From Thermotoga sp. Mc24 (GTDB lineage Bacteria > Thermotogota > Thermotogae > Thermotogales > Thermotogaceae): DNA of 64,000 nt. Location of the stretch: assembly GCF_000784835.1 (NCBI RefSeq), contig NZ_JSFH01000009.1, positions 310,001-374,000 on the forward strand, read 5' to 3'. Below, in pieces: positions 37,245 to 45,396 of this stretch (its first letter is position 1; each line of letters opens with the position of its first letter). Both the position numbers and the translations under genes were made by a program. The notes under the pieces were generated by a model. It was not told the DNA's origin, did not search any database, and worked only from the letters and a program-made list of their open reading frames with translations.

Positions 37245-38294
37245 ATGAGCATTTTTGTGAAAACCTTTGGCGGGACAAAAGTTATCAAGGACAATGATAT
37301 CGTGAATGCAAGAGACTGGCCATCGCAAAAGGCGTTTGCCCTGTTCAGGTATCTCATTTTCAGGAGGAACGAAGAAGTGTCCGTTGAAGAGATCTACAAC
37401 CTCTTTTGGGAAGACATGGATGATGCATTCGCGAAATCCAACCTGAACACCACGCTCCATATCATAAGAAAAACCACCGGAATAACAAGCGAACAGCTCT
37501 TTGTGAAGAGAGATCTCTGCTGTTTCTTCCCGGGAGATGAAATCACCATAGACGCAGATATTTTCGAAGAGTGTCACAGAAAACTGATGAAAACTACGTC
37601 AGATGCTGAACGTGAAAAGCTCCTTAAGAGGATGTTCGAGATTTACACTGGGCCATTTTTAATCGAAGACATTTTCGCAGAATGGGTTCAGGAAATCAGA
37701 GAAATCTACGAATCGTGGTACTCGGATGTTCTGAAAGAACTCTTCGAATTGTACTTGTCGAGAAAAGATTACGACGCTGCTCTTGAGATGGTAAACGCTT
37801 ATTTTCAGAGAGAGCCTTACGATGAGGATATGTACTACAGAGCCATTGAAGTTCTTTTGAAAAAGGGTGATATCACGAGGGCGAAACGTGTATACGACAA
37901 ACTCTCAAGTCATCTTACGGAGATAGGGATCAAGCCTCGATTGAAATTCGAAGATTTTCTCTCCAAAAGAGACTCAGAATTCATGCTGAACGGTAACAAA
38001 GCAGTGGTGGTTGATGAAAAGCTCTTTGAAAGATTCCTCTTTCTGGAGAGTCGAAGGAGAGAAAAATCTTTTGTCATCGTCGAGGTGAAACTGACAGATA
38101 AGAGTATCAGCACTGAAGATGTCTCCCAAAGATTAGCATCTCAGCTTCGAAAGGGGGACGTGATGACCTTCTCAGACGAAACTATCCGAATTCTTTTCCA
38201 CTGTCCTGAACAACGTCGTCCAACAATAGAAAAACGTGTGGTAAATGCACTCGAGAAAATTGGAGTGAATAAAAACCAGTACGAAATTTCCTGA
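37245..38294 (+). CDS. SARP/BTAD-type transcriptional regulator
   Basis: 349 residues from the ATG at 37245 behind GGGAGGGGGG. Residues 5-95 form an OmpR-like winged helix in the SARP arrangement (WPSQKAFALFRYLIFRRNEEVSVEEIYNLFW). A BTAD helical-repeat domain follows at 100-240 (YTGPFLIEDIFAEWVQEIREIYESWYSDVLKELFELYL). The last ~90 residues (VIVEVKL ... LRKGDVMTFSDETIRILFH) resemble a GGDEF/cyclase-like fold without catalytic residues; this is a weak reading. Such regulators activate nearby genes. It is convergent with the secretin-containing set and follows flaG-fliD, so either could be its target. Confidence 0.78.
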   Translation: MSIFVKTFGGTKVIKDNDIVNARDWPSQKAFALFRYLIFRRNEEVSVEEIYNLFWEDMDDAFAKSNLNTTLHIIRKTTGITSEQLFVKRDLCCFFPGDEITIDADIFEECHRKLMKTTSDAEREKLLKRMFEIYTGPFLIEDIFAEWVQEIREIYESWYSDVLKELFELYLSRKDYDAALEMVNAYFQREPYDEDMYYRAIEVLLKKGDITRAKRVYDKLSSHLTEIGIKPRLKFEDFLSKRDSEFMLNGNKAVVVDEKLFERFLFLESRRREKSFVIVEVKLTDKSISTEDVSQRLASQLRKGDVMTFSDETIRILFHCPEQRRPTIEKRVVNALEKIGVNKNQYEIS

Positions 38295-38305
38295 AAACAC
38301 AGATC

Positions 38306-38346
38306 AAAAAATAGCGCCGCTACCTCGCATTTGAAGCAGCGACGCT
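38306..38346 (-). terminator. Terminator after the secretin/barrel gene set
   Basis: The minus strand has AGCGTCGCT and AGCGGCGCT arms (38346-38338 and 38321-38313, one mismatch) with a 16-base loop, followed by ATTTTTTG. It lies about 50 bp after the barrel gene stop. No good terminator is seen on the + strand for the regulator. Confidence 0.6.
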
Positions 38347-38397
38347 CAAAGAAATGTACTTAATGAATGTATTGGGAGAAATGGGGATAGAGAAGGA

Positions 38398-39501
38398 TCA
38401 AAATGAGTACCTCACCCCAACGAAAATTTTGTAGTTTGTAAAGTCATATGATACTCCCAAAAGAACAGTTATACTCTTACTGGGGTAATATCCTGCACTT
38501 AGAAACACCTCCCATGGTGTTTCCTCGAGTGTCCAGTAACTTCTGAAAGAAAGGCTCACAGAAAATCTGTTGAGTTTCAGATCCCCCCTACCCCACCAAA
38601 GTATTCCAGAGAATTTTGTGAGATCGAAGAGTGTGTACACACCAGCTGAGAGTGAAAGATTTCCCACACTGGTACGATCTGAAAATCCAGCTCCCAAGTA
38701 TTTGAACCGCCAGTAGATAACCCCGAGTTTCAATTCTTCTCCAAACAGTTTCGTTTCTACAAGAAGTCCATCGGGAAAAGAAGCAGAAAAATGGATGCTT
38801 TTGTTCAACCAGAGACTTATTCTGGCTTCTGGATAAGAGGAAATCAGTATGAAACTCTCTTCAGATTTTTCTTCTTCTTTACCCATGAACTTCTCAAGCC
38901 CAGAAATATCCCCCGCGACGAAAACTTTTTCTTCAGGCGGTTTTTCTACAACGAGAGCCCTGCAGAAAACGATCATTCTGTGTTCTTTCTCATCCGTTTT
39001 GAATTTGGAATAAGCAATCGGTTGAAAATCCTCTTGAGAGATCCAGATCTTTGTTCGAAGATATGCGCCGTCCAGTTTCATTTCGATATCAGATAGAACA
39101 CTTTGTTTATCCAACTGTTGTGGTGTTATCGAAAGGTACATTTCCTGCACCGTTGTCATTCCCTGTGTTACTGTAAGAATCTCCTCCCTTCCTATACGCA
39201 CAACGGCCGATTTCCCGAGAACAGTCAGGATCCAGGGTTTTGAAAGAATTCTATAAGAATCGCGTATCATGGGGAATTTCACTTTTATGGAAAGTGGAAA
39301 AAACTTCAATTCTACTGTATCACTCGAGTAGTGTATTGAACCCTCGTTGGACTCATCGGTACTGAGATAGAGCTCCTCCAGAGAGACTCTAGTTCCGGTA
39401 CTCTCTTTCACTTCTGCCATTACAAAATGATACATGATCATGGGCTCCGAAAACACCGTTGCAACAGTGAGAATCAGAAAGATCATCAGCGACCATTTCA
39501 T
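38398..39501 (-). CDS. Exported protein with outer-membrane beta-barrel-like C-terminus
   Basis: 367 residues if started at the ATG at 39501 (GTG at 39507 also possible). A signal peptide (KWSLMIFLILTVATVFS) precedes a ~190-residue domain of unknown type. The C-terminal ~150 residues alternate polar and hydrophobic/aromatic residues in repeated strands and end in VGVRYSF. The terminal Phe is the usual end of outer membrane barrels. An LolA/VioE-like N-terminal fold is possible but not shown. It starts at the stop of the secretin gene. Confidence 0.62.
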   Translation of the reverse strand: MKWSLMIFLILTVATVFSEPMIMYHFVMAEVKESTGTRVSLEELYLSTDESNEGSIHYSSDTVELKFFPLSIKVKFPMIRDSYRILSKPWILTVLGKSAVVRIGREEILTVTQGMTTVQEMYLSITPQQLDKQSVLSDIEMKLDGAYLRTKIWISQEDFQPIAYSKFKTDEKEHRMIVFCRALVVEKPPEEKVFVAGDISGLEKFMGKEEEKSEESFILISSYPEARISLWLNKSIHFSASFPDGLLVETKLFGEELKLGVIYWRFKYLGAGFSDRTSVGNLSLSAGVYTLFDLTKFSGILWWGRGDLKLNRFSVSLSFRSYWTLEETPWEVFLSAGYYPSKSITVLLGVSYDFTNYKIFVGVRYSF

Positions 39502-39503
39502 GA

Positions 39504-40667
39504 TCACTCACTTCCCTGGATTTCCGCCTTGATGAATATGTAAAGTTCTTTCTGGGAATCCTTTTTCGTCGTACCACCGAAGAAGTATCTTATGAGTGGA
39601 ATCTTGTTCAGTATGGGTACACCGGAACTGGTCTGGGCGCTGTCTTCGATGGTGGCGCCGGAAATCACAACGGTCTGACCATTTTTCAGGAAAAGTGTTG
39701 TAGAGAGTTCGTTCTGTTTTACAACGAATGCTCCGAGTTTTTCTCCTGCAAAGTGACTGACCTTTGGCGAGAGTGTAAGCTCGAGTTCTTCTTTGTCCAT
39801 CACACGTGGTTGAATGTCGATACTCACTCCAACGTCTATGGACTCGATCCTGCTCACCGCTCCCTCAGCCTCAAGGAGAACCACCTGTCTTTCTCCCAAG
39901 AAGAGAGAAGCTTTTTCTCCACTCTTCACGATGATCCAGGGGTCTGCTGTGATCTTTGCTTTCTGATTCTCTTCGAGAAGTTTCAGCTTCGCTAGGATCT
40001 GACCAAAGACATCCGTCTGAATATTGATGAGTCCTGTTACCAGACCGAGAGTAGCCGCCCAGTTCTCGTTGAATTCCTGATCAGAACCGAAGGAGTAATC
40101 TAAACTGTTCAATCCCAGCTCGTTCGAGTAATCTTTGGAAACTTCTGTGACGATCACGCTGATTTTCACCTGTGGTATCGGGATGTCTATCTTCTTGAGA
40201 TCTTCCTCGAACTCCTGCGTGATCTCTTCAGGTGCTGTGATGGTTACCATGTTGTTCTTCTCGTTGAATTTGACGTAACTCCTGTAAACTACTGGTAGAA
40301 GTTCCTGGACGTCGGCTGTGGTTATGTATTTCAGCTTGTAGGTCTTTGTAACTGCAAGGTATCTGAATGCAGGATTCGCCGGGTCCGGTGATCCCACAAA
40401 ATAAAAGCCGTCCATCTTCTTGAAAACGTATCCTCCAGGCATGAGGATCATCTTCAGTGCCTGTTCCAGGGGTACTTCGTTTAGCTCCATAGTGATGAAA
40501 CCAGTCACAGTCGTGTCCGCTATGATTGGAATTCCTGTCTGCGCGGATATATCAGCGAGAGCATCCAGAATGTAGGTGTCCTGGAATATGTTGCTCACCA
40601 GGGGTTCCTCCTGTGCCGTCATCACCGCTGTTATCAACACGAATAAAACGAAACCGAGTTTTCTCAT
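39504..40667 (-). CDS. Short secretin (GspD/PilQ family)
   Basis: 387 residues. A signal peptide is followed by an N0/STN-like domain (about 25-75), one N1-like domain (about 105-165) and the secretin core (about 180-385). The family signature VPILNKIPLIRYFF is at 350-363. The protein is much shorter than GspD or PilQ (600-900), with few N domains. Secretins form gated outer-membrane rings for type II/IV pilus or type III export; no ATPase, platform or pilotin gene is adjacent. It overlaps the Ig-like gene upstream by 4 bp. Confidence 0.88.
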   Translation of the reverse strand: MRKLGFVLFVLITAVMTAQEEPLVSNIFQDTYILDALADISAQTGIPIIADTTVTGFITMELNEVPLEQALKMILMPGGYVFKKMDGFYFVGSPDPANPAFRYLAVTKTYKLKYITTADVQELLPVVYRSYVKFNEKNNMVTITAPEEITQEFEEDLKKIDIPIPQVKISVIVTEVSKDYSNELGLNSLDYSFGSDQEFNENWAATLGLVTGLINIQTDVFGQILAKLKLLEENQKAKITADPWIIVKSGEKASLFLGERQVVLLEAEGAVSRIESIDVGVSIDIQPRVMDKEELELTLSPKVSHFAGEKLGAFVVKQNELSTTLFLKNGQTVVISGATIEDSAQTSSGVPILNKIPLIRYFFGGTTKKDSQKELYIFIKAEIQGSE

Positions 40668-42289
40668 TCCCCATTCCTCCCTTCCATCCGGAAAGACTTT
40701 CTCAAAACGATCGGTGCCCTACCGTAGTCGCACCTCGCGAGCAGTTCGTACTGTCCCTCTTCCAACACGACTGGTATGAAGATGCTGAAGATCCTCTTCG
40801 TTCCTGGAAGCACAGGATTCGTTGACGAGATCTCTTCCTGAATGAGACTTTCCATTTTCTCCGGTATTATGAGACCTTCGTTCGTCACCTGCTGAGACGT
40901 GATCCTGTTCAAACCGAAAGTGATCTTTGGCAGAAGATGATAGTTCCCCGTGTTCTCAAAGACGATGTCCGCGTAAATACCATCTTCCTTCACGGTGTAA
41001 ACCAGATCGGCGCTTGCTTCTTTAGTTATATCTTCGTCTCTTCCAGCGAACACAAGAAGATTTGCCCCCACTTCCGTCTGTAAATCGCCTTCTGTTTTGA
41101 AGACCACATCCGCGTAGTAACCTCCCGTGAAATCTTTTGGAATTCTCACGGCGACACGTACGTTCCTGGACTGTCCAGGTCTCAAGCTGAAAGAAGATGG
41201 AGTGAGGTTGATCCAGTTAGGAGGAGTACCCCTTTCTTCTTCCGGAAGGATCTCTCCGTAGAGGTCGTAAACCAGAGGCAAGATCTTTCCTTCCACCTGA
41301 AGGGTTTCTTCTCCCAGATTCGATACTTTCACTATCGATGATCGGTAAGATCCTGGAACAGCTTTGATTTCGATGTCTGCTGGATCTACTGTGATCATCA
41401 CAGGATTTGCTTCCTTCTTCTCTTCTTCGGTTTCCACTTTTTCTGAAGTTACTGTGAAGGTGGTCTCTACCACGATCGGTCTTCTTCCACCGTAATCGAC
41501 AACGGCTCTTGCGACGTATTCTCCGGGAGGAAAGAATCTTCTTGTGATCGTTCTCATATTAACCGTGCTGTCGGGGAGAACAATACCTCTTCCCCCACCA
41601 AGCGGCATCTTCGCTATTGTTCGACCTTCTTTTGTCTTTATCGTGAGTGTGCCTTTCGCGACGATGTGAACGTTGCTCTTGTTCAAAACACCGAGCGTGA
41701 AGACAAGGGCACCGTTTCCAATCTGCATCCTTATTGAAGGAATGTCATCTGATCTTTCCACTTTGAAGTAAGCGGGAAATGCTTCCACCCTCTGACTTGT
41801 TCCGGAGACAACAACTTCTAAAAAACTCGCCATCCTGTATTTGAATTCGATCTCACCATATGCTCCCTCTTCAGGGGGTCGTTGTGTCTCCCGCGATTGA
41901 GGTGTTTGGATTTCAAAGGTAACGGCACCGTAGAGTCCTCCAGAAGCACCCCTTGGAACGTTCACCGTGACGATGATCGTTTTGGTTTCTTGGGGAGGAA
42001 CGGTGATCGTGTCGGGTTCCACCTTCACCCATCTTGCGATCGAATATTTTGTGCTTCCCGGCTGTTTCAGGTCGTACGCTCCATCCTCAGTTTCTGTTAT
42101 GTCCATCACCATCGCTTTCAGTGTGATGGATTCGAATTCGCTGTCGTTCTCCAGGAAAATTTCGTAGCTGAAACTCGTTCCCGGGTTCACGGTTTTACTC
42201 ACCACAATGGGATCCATTCGAACGGAGATACCCTGCGCGAGAAAAACACTACTCATCAGAATCAGAACAATTAAACTTATCCTTCTCAT
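40664..42289 (-). CDS. Secreted Ig-like/pilus-chaperone-like protein (DUF916-like repeats)
   Basis: 541 residues from the ATG at 42289 (42295 also possible). A signal peptide is followed by two similar halves. Each has a beta-sandwich opening (VVSKTVNPGTSFSYEIFLENDSE; near 305 VPGSYRSSIVKVSNLGEETLQ) and a conserved PRGASGGLYGAVTF or PKDFTGGYYADVVF strand pair. This layout resembles DUF916/WxL-associated and fimbrial-chaperone-like Ig domains. It is encoded with the secretin and barrel protein, so it may be a structural or chaperone part of the same export system. Confidence 0.7.
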   Translation of the reverse strand: MRRISLIVLILMSSVFLAQGISVRMDPIVVSKTVNPGTSFSYEIFLENDSEFESITLKAMVMDITETEDGAYDLKQPGSTKYSIARWVKVEPDTITVPPQETKTIIVTVNVPRGASGGLYGAVTFEIQTPQSRETQRPPEEGAYGEIEFKYRMASFLEVVVSGTSQRVEAFPAYFKVERSDDIPSIRMQIGNGALVFTLGVLNKSNVHIVAKGTLTIKTKEGRTIAKMPLGGGRGIVLPDSTVNMRTITRRFFPPGEYVARAVVDYGGRRPIVVETTFTVTSEKVETEEEKKEANPVMITVDPADIEIKAVPGSYRSSIVKVSNLGEETLQVEGKILPLVYDLYGEILPEEERGTPPNWINLTPSSFSLRPGQSRNVRVAVRIPKDFTGGYYADVVFKTEGDLQTEVGANLLVFAGRDEDITKEASADLVYTVKEDGIYADIVFENTGNYHLLPKITFGLNRITSQQVTNEGLIIPEKMESLIQEEISSTNPVLPGTKRIFSIFIPVVLEEGQYELLARCDYGRAPIVLRKSFRMEGRNGE

Positions 42290-42314
42290 CCCCATCACTC
42301 TCCCATAAAAAATA

Positions 42315-42340
42315 AAAGGCGAGGGAAGCCCCTCGCCTTC
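42315..42340 (-). terminator. Terminator between the paralogue set and the Ig-like/secretin set
   Basis: AAGGCGAGG and CCTCGCCTT arms (42316-42324 and 42331-42339) close a 6-base loop. On the minus strand the stem is followed by TTATTTTTTATG. It begins 15 bp after the 42355-43005 gene stop. On the + strand it is followed by CCTTTTTT, but no gene uses that. Confidence 0.85.
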
Positions 42341-42354
42341 CTTTTTTGAAAGAT

Positions 42355-43005
42355 TTATCTCTGGCTGTTCACGTATTCTTCAAGATCTTCCACGTAGTTT
42401 CCTTCCTCGTCGATCCAAGGTTTCTGGTTTTTAAGCGTGAGTATAATTGTGCCGCTATCTCTGTAAGTGGATGCACTGTTGCACCTTTCAACATGAATTC
42501 TATTCCAGAGTTTGTAGGTCGCACCGTTATGGAGAATTTGGCTGTCAGGTACCAGTAGGGTCACGTCGTTGAGATTTGGAGCGGGTGTCCATATATCTTC
42601 TGGTATGGGAAGCTGTGGTCCGAACGCGTAGTCCACTTCGATCGTGTCGTCAACACTTGTACCCGTTGCGTATTTCAAGTGATCAAATCCACTGAATCTG
42701 ATCTCAAGATCGCTGTTGCTCTGAAGAGTTGCTGTTATACAGTTGGCAACGTAGATTCCAGGTTTTCTCACAAACCAGGTCCACTTCGTTCCTGTGAGGC
42801 TCCATTTCACCCATTGGGCAACCTGAACTTCCAAAGTCATGGGAATTTCCCATACATGCCTGTTACAACTTCCGCTCATTCCTTCACTGATAAACGCTCT
42901 TGCGTTGTCAGTATTACCCTCGTATGCGTAAACCGGTACTTCTTGCTGGGCAAAAAACAAAGAACCCACTATCAAAACCATCGTTATCAACAGAAGTCTT
43001 CTCAT
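42355..43005 (-). CDS. Secreted protein, paralogue family member 1
   Basis: 216 residues with a signal peptide (RRLLLITMVLIVGSLFFA). No known family. It shares long blocks with the next gene: EVQVAQW-(6)-TKWTWFVRKPG at 61-83 and CNSASTYRDSG followed by LTLKNQKPWIDEEGNYVEDLE near the end. Four cysteines, two in GSCNR and RCNSAS, match positions in the paralogue and may form a disulfide. The GGAGGGG ribosome site gives the ATG at 43005. It is the last gene before a terminator. Confidence 0.75.
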   Translation of the reverse strand: MRRLLLITMVLIVGSLFFAQQEVPVYAYEGNTDNARAFISEGMSGSCNRHVWEIPMTLEVQVAQWVKWSLTGTKWTWFVRKPGIYVANCITATLQSNSDLEIRFSGFDHLKYATGTSVDDTIEVDYAFGPQLPIPEDIWTPAPNLNDVTLLVPDSQILHNGATYKLWNRIHVERCNSASTYRDSGTIILTLKNQKPWIDEEGNYVEDLEEYVNSQR

Positions 43006-43049
43006 ATCAATCCCCTCCTCAATTGTTCGCGATGTAACACTTTACCAAC

Positions 43050-43727
43050 TTACCTTTCGTTGGTCACGTAATTTTCCAGATTTTCTACGTAGTTTCCTTC
43101 TTCGTCGATCCATGGTTTCTGATTCTGAAGTGTGAGATAGATATACCCGGTGTCTCTGTAGGTAGATGCGCTGTTACATTCAACTACCTTGATCCTGTTC
43201 CACAGATAGAAGGTCATACCATTGTGGAGTTCCTGGCTGTCTGTCAGCGTGTAGGAAAGATTGTTCACCTCAGGTGCTCTTACCCAGCTTTCAGGATTTG
43301 GTATTCCTTCATCGGTCATAACGGTGTAGTACGCTTCAATCTCCGGGTTGACACTGCTTGTTCCTGTGTAGGTTGGGTCATCAAAGCCGCTGAAAGTCAC
43401 CAAAACATCTCCATTGCTGGCAACGGTCCCCACGATAGCGTTTGCGTAGTAGTCTCCAGGTTTTCTCACAAACCAGGTCCATTTCGTTGCGTTCAGACTC
43501 CACTCGAGCCATTGAGCAACCTGAACCTCTGTTGTGAATTCAATCTGCCACTCAGGTTTGTTACAAGATCCATCCTTAGGGAACGCACTAAAAGCTCTTG
43601 CCAGATCGTTTGTTGCTGGCAGATTGATATACTGGCCATCCTCGTACTTCCAAACTTCGAGTGGTGTCTGTGCCAGTACAAAAGAAAACAGTGCTCCCAT
43701 AAGAACTAACCAAAGTAACTTTCTCAT
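43050..43727 (-). CDS. Secreted protein, paralogue family member 2
   Basis: 225 residues with a signal peptide (RKLLWLVLMGALFSFVLA). It is a tandem copy of the preceding product: EVQVAQW at 67-73, TKWTWFVRKPG at 81-91, an SGFDDPTY strand and the CNSASTYRDTG and QNQKPWIDEEGNYVENLE end blocks. DNA identity is high across TTTTCTCACAAACCAGGTCCA. The 44-bp gap to its copy has only a ribosome site, so the two are one message. Function is unknown. Confidence 0.75.
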   Translation of the reverse strand: MRKLLWLVLMGALFSFVLAQTPLEVWKYEDGQYINLPATNDLARAFSAFPKDGSCNKPEWQIEFTTEVQVAQWLEWSLNATKWTWFVRKPGDYYANAIVGTVASNGDVLVTFSGFDDPTYTGTSSVNPEIEAYYTVMTDEGIPNPESWVRAPEVNNLSYTLTDSQELHNGMTFYLWNRIKVVECNSASTYRDTGYIYLTLQNQKPWIDEEGNYVENLENYVTNER

Positions 43728-43750
43728 ACAAACCCCTCCTTCTACTCACC

Positions 43751-44686
43751 TTATGGTGAGGTATCGACGTACAGTTTAGAGTTGTTGATGGTGAAGGTTA
43801 TAACGCCTGCGCTGGTGTAGATGTTCGTTGACAGAGTCTTTGGAACGTTGATTTTTTGCCACAGAGAAAATCTGTCTTCCAGAAAACTGAGGTCATCAAA
43901 CCACTCTGTAGGAATCTCGTCACCATAGGCCACTTTCAGATCCACACTATCTTTTTCGTTCGAAGGATCGGGAAAATTCACGTAGATTGAAAGGTATGTG
44001 TTTGCTTCAACTTCCAGCACTTTCGCGACGTACACGCCGGGTTTCTTCACAAACCAAGTGACCTTTGTACCGCTCAGATGGATCTCTAGGCACTGCGAGA
44101 GCCTTCCTCCCCATGCGGTTTCTTCTCTCCCACTGCTGCTACTCACAACTCCATGAAGGAGAATGTAGTATTTGTTGTTCAGCCTGTTCAACCTGGTGAA
44201 ACTGTTCTGGAAGAGAAAAGAGAGAGGAACTTTGAAGATGTAGATGCTCACGGGTGGGTCAAACTCTTCCTTAAACGGAAACTGACCCGGCGCTTGATTC
44301 CCATCGGGCTCTTCGGAGAGAACGTTGAGGTGTGTTTCTTCCAGATTCCACTCATCGTCGATATCCACTCTGACGTAGAGATATTCTGAATCGTTCCAGA
44401 CGGTGACGGTTCCCACCACCGTGTCCTGACCTGCCCAGAAGCTGAAAAGTTTCTCCCCATCTCCCAGTTCGTATTCCATGTAGTAATACCACTGACCTTT
44501 TCCACGATAAGAGTTCATTTCAACAACACTCCCTGTGGTTTGTCTCTGAGCAGATGGGAGAACGAACACGTCTTCCTTGATCTCTTTTTCCCATCTTCCG
44601 AGTTCTTTGTTATACTTGTACATCGTTGTAGAAAAAGAAAGAGCGAAAAGAAAAACAATGAAAACTCCCAATCCCCACCTTCTCAC
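43751..44686 (-). CDS. Secreted protein, paralogue family member 3 with extra N-terminal domain
   Basis: 311 residues from a GTG behind AGGAGGCGG. A signal peptide is followed by an added beta-rich domain (about 55-190) with GTVTVWNDSEYLYVRVDID and THLNV, a pattern seen in various secreted surface proteins. The family domain then comes, including TKVTWFVKKPG at 207-217. Its end is shorter than in the other two and lacks the QNQKPWIDEEGNY block. It is the first gene of the trio. The upstream promoter is not clear. Confidence 0.72.
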   Translation of the reverse strand: MRRWGLGVFIVFLFALSFSTTMYKYNKELGRWEKEIKEDVFVLPSAQRQTTGSVVEMNSYRGKGQWYYYMEYELGDGEKLFSFWAGQDTVVGTVTVWNDSEYLYVRVDIDDEWNLEETHLNVLSEEPDGNQAPGQFPFKEEFDPPVSIYIFKVPLSFLFQNSFTRLNRLNNKYYILLHGVVSSSSGREETAWGGRLSQCLEIHLSGTKVTWFVKKPGVYVAKVLEVEANTYLSIYVNFPDPSNEKDSVDLKVAYGDEIPTEWFDDLSFLEDRFSLWQKINVPKTLSTNIYTSAGVITFTINNSKLYVDTSP

Positions 44687-44815
44687 GGTACCGCCTCCTA
44701 CGTTTCAAACTCTATTCAAAAGAATGAAACAGGGTTGAAATTGGAAGAAATTTTCAATGAGTGTTTAATGAAAAAACAATAAAAACTGGTAGACTTTTAA
44801 CGGGAGGTGAGAGGC

Positions 44816-45085
44816 GTGGAAGTGAAGATAGAAAAGCCCACCCCTGAAAAACTCAAGGAACTCGGTGTGGAGAGATGGCCCATCTGGGAAAAAGAGGTCA
44901 GTGAGTTCAACTGGTACTACGACACAAACGAGACCTGCTACATACTGGAAGGCAAGGTGGAAGTCATAACAGAAGATGGAAAAAAGTACGTCATAGAGAA
45001 GGGTGACCTTGTCACCTTCCCGAAAGGTTTGAGGTGCAGGTGGAAGGTTATAGAGCCAGTCAGAAAGCACTACAACCTCTTCTGA
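44816..45085 (+). CDS. Small single-domain cupin (DUF861 type)
   Basis: 89 residues from a GTG at 44816, eight bases after GGGAGG. A single cupin barrel: NETCYILEGKVEVITEDGKKYVIEKGDLVTFPKGLRCRWKVIEPVRKHYNLF. The usual HxH metal pair of motif 1 is replaced by ETCYILEG, as in the (S)-ureidoglycine aminohydrolase/DUF861-like group. The ligand is unknown. The fold and length match a T. maritima protein of solved structure. It ends 36 bp before the SRP RNA. Confidence 0.9.
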   Translation: MEVKIEKPTPEKLKELGVERWPIWEKEVSEFNWYYDTNETCYILEGKVEVITEDGKKYVIEKGDLVTFPKGLRCRWKVIEPVRKHYNLF

Positions 45086-45087
45086 AC

Positions 45088-45116
45088 TTGAAACCTTCCG
45101 GAAAGTGTTGTAGAAT
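45088..45116 (+). promoter_or_regulatory. Strong promoter of the SRP RNA gene
   Basis: TTGAAA (45088-45093), a 17-bp spacer and TAGAAT (45111-45116) set transcription to start at about 45122. It lies right after the cupin stop. Confidence 0.85.
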
Positions 45117-45121
45117 ACTGA

Positions 45122-45396
45122 TGCACCACGCTAGGCGGGGGGCTGGCGGTCCCCTGTACCCGAAATCCGCCGTACGCGGGGCCGAATTCCCACCCGAGGC
45201 TCTTCGGGTCGGGAAACGGCGTGACTCGGGGGCGGTGAAGACCGGGTCCCACGCAACGGGGCCCTGTGAACCTGGTCAGGCCCGGAAGGGAGCAGCCATA
45301 AGCAGGTGTCTCCGTGTGCCGTGGGGGAGCCCGGTCGGAGCTTTCCGATCACGCACGCCCCGGTCTGGAGAAGTCGACGGTGGGTGCGTGGTGCAT
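45122..45396 (+). ncRNA. ffs: Signal recognition particle RNA, long form with Alu domain
   Basis: The ends pair perfectly (TGCACCACGC at 45122-45131 with GCGTGGTGCA at 45386-45395). The S-domain apex has the Ffh-binding signature GGTCAGGCCCGGAAGGGAGCAGCC near 45272-45297. The ~275-nt length and 5' region fit the Gram-positive-type long SRP RNA rather than the ~110-nt 4.5S form. It is very GC-rich against the background, as expected for a structured RNA at high temperature. TTTTTCTTCT follows as a terminator. It guides Ffh/FtsY-dependent membrane protein insertion. Confidence 0.93.

Noticed and set aside
44690-44815. Divergent promoter pair between the paralogue trio and the cupin
   Set aside because: TTGAAA-like and TAGACT-like pieces exist but none has acceptable spacing on either strand, so no promoter is called.
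45034-45390. Open reading frame running from the cupin 3' end through the SRP RNA
   Set aside because: The DNA is a structured RNA with paired ends and the SRP signature; the translated text is low-complexity and is kept open only by high GC. Only the part from 45391 carries a credible protein signal.
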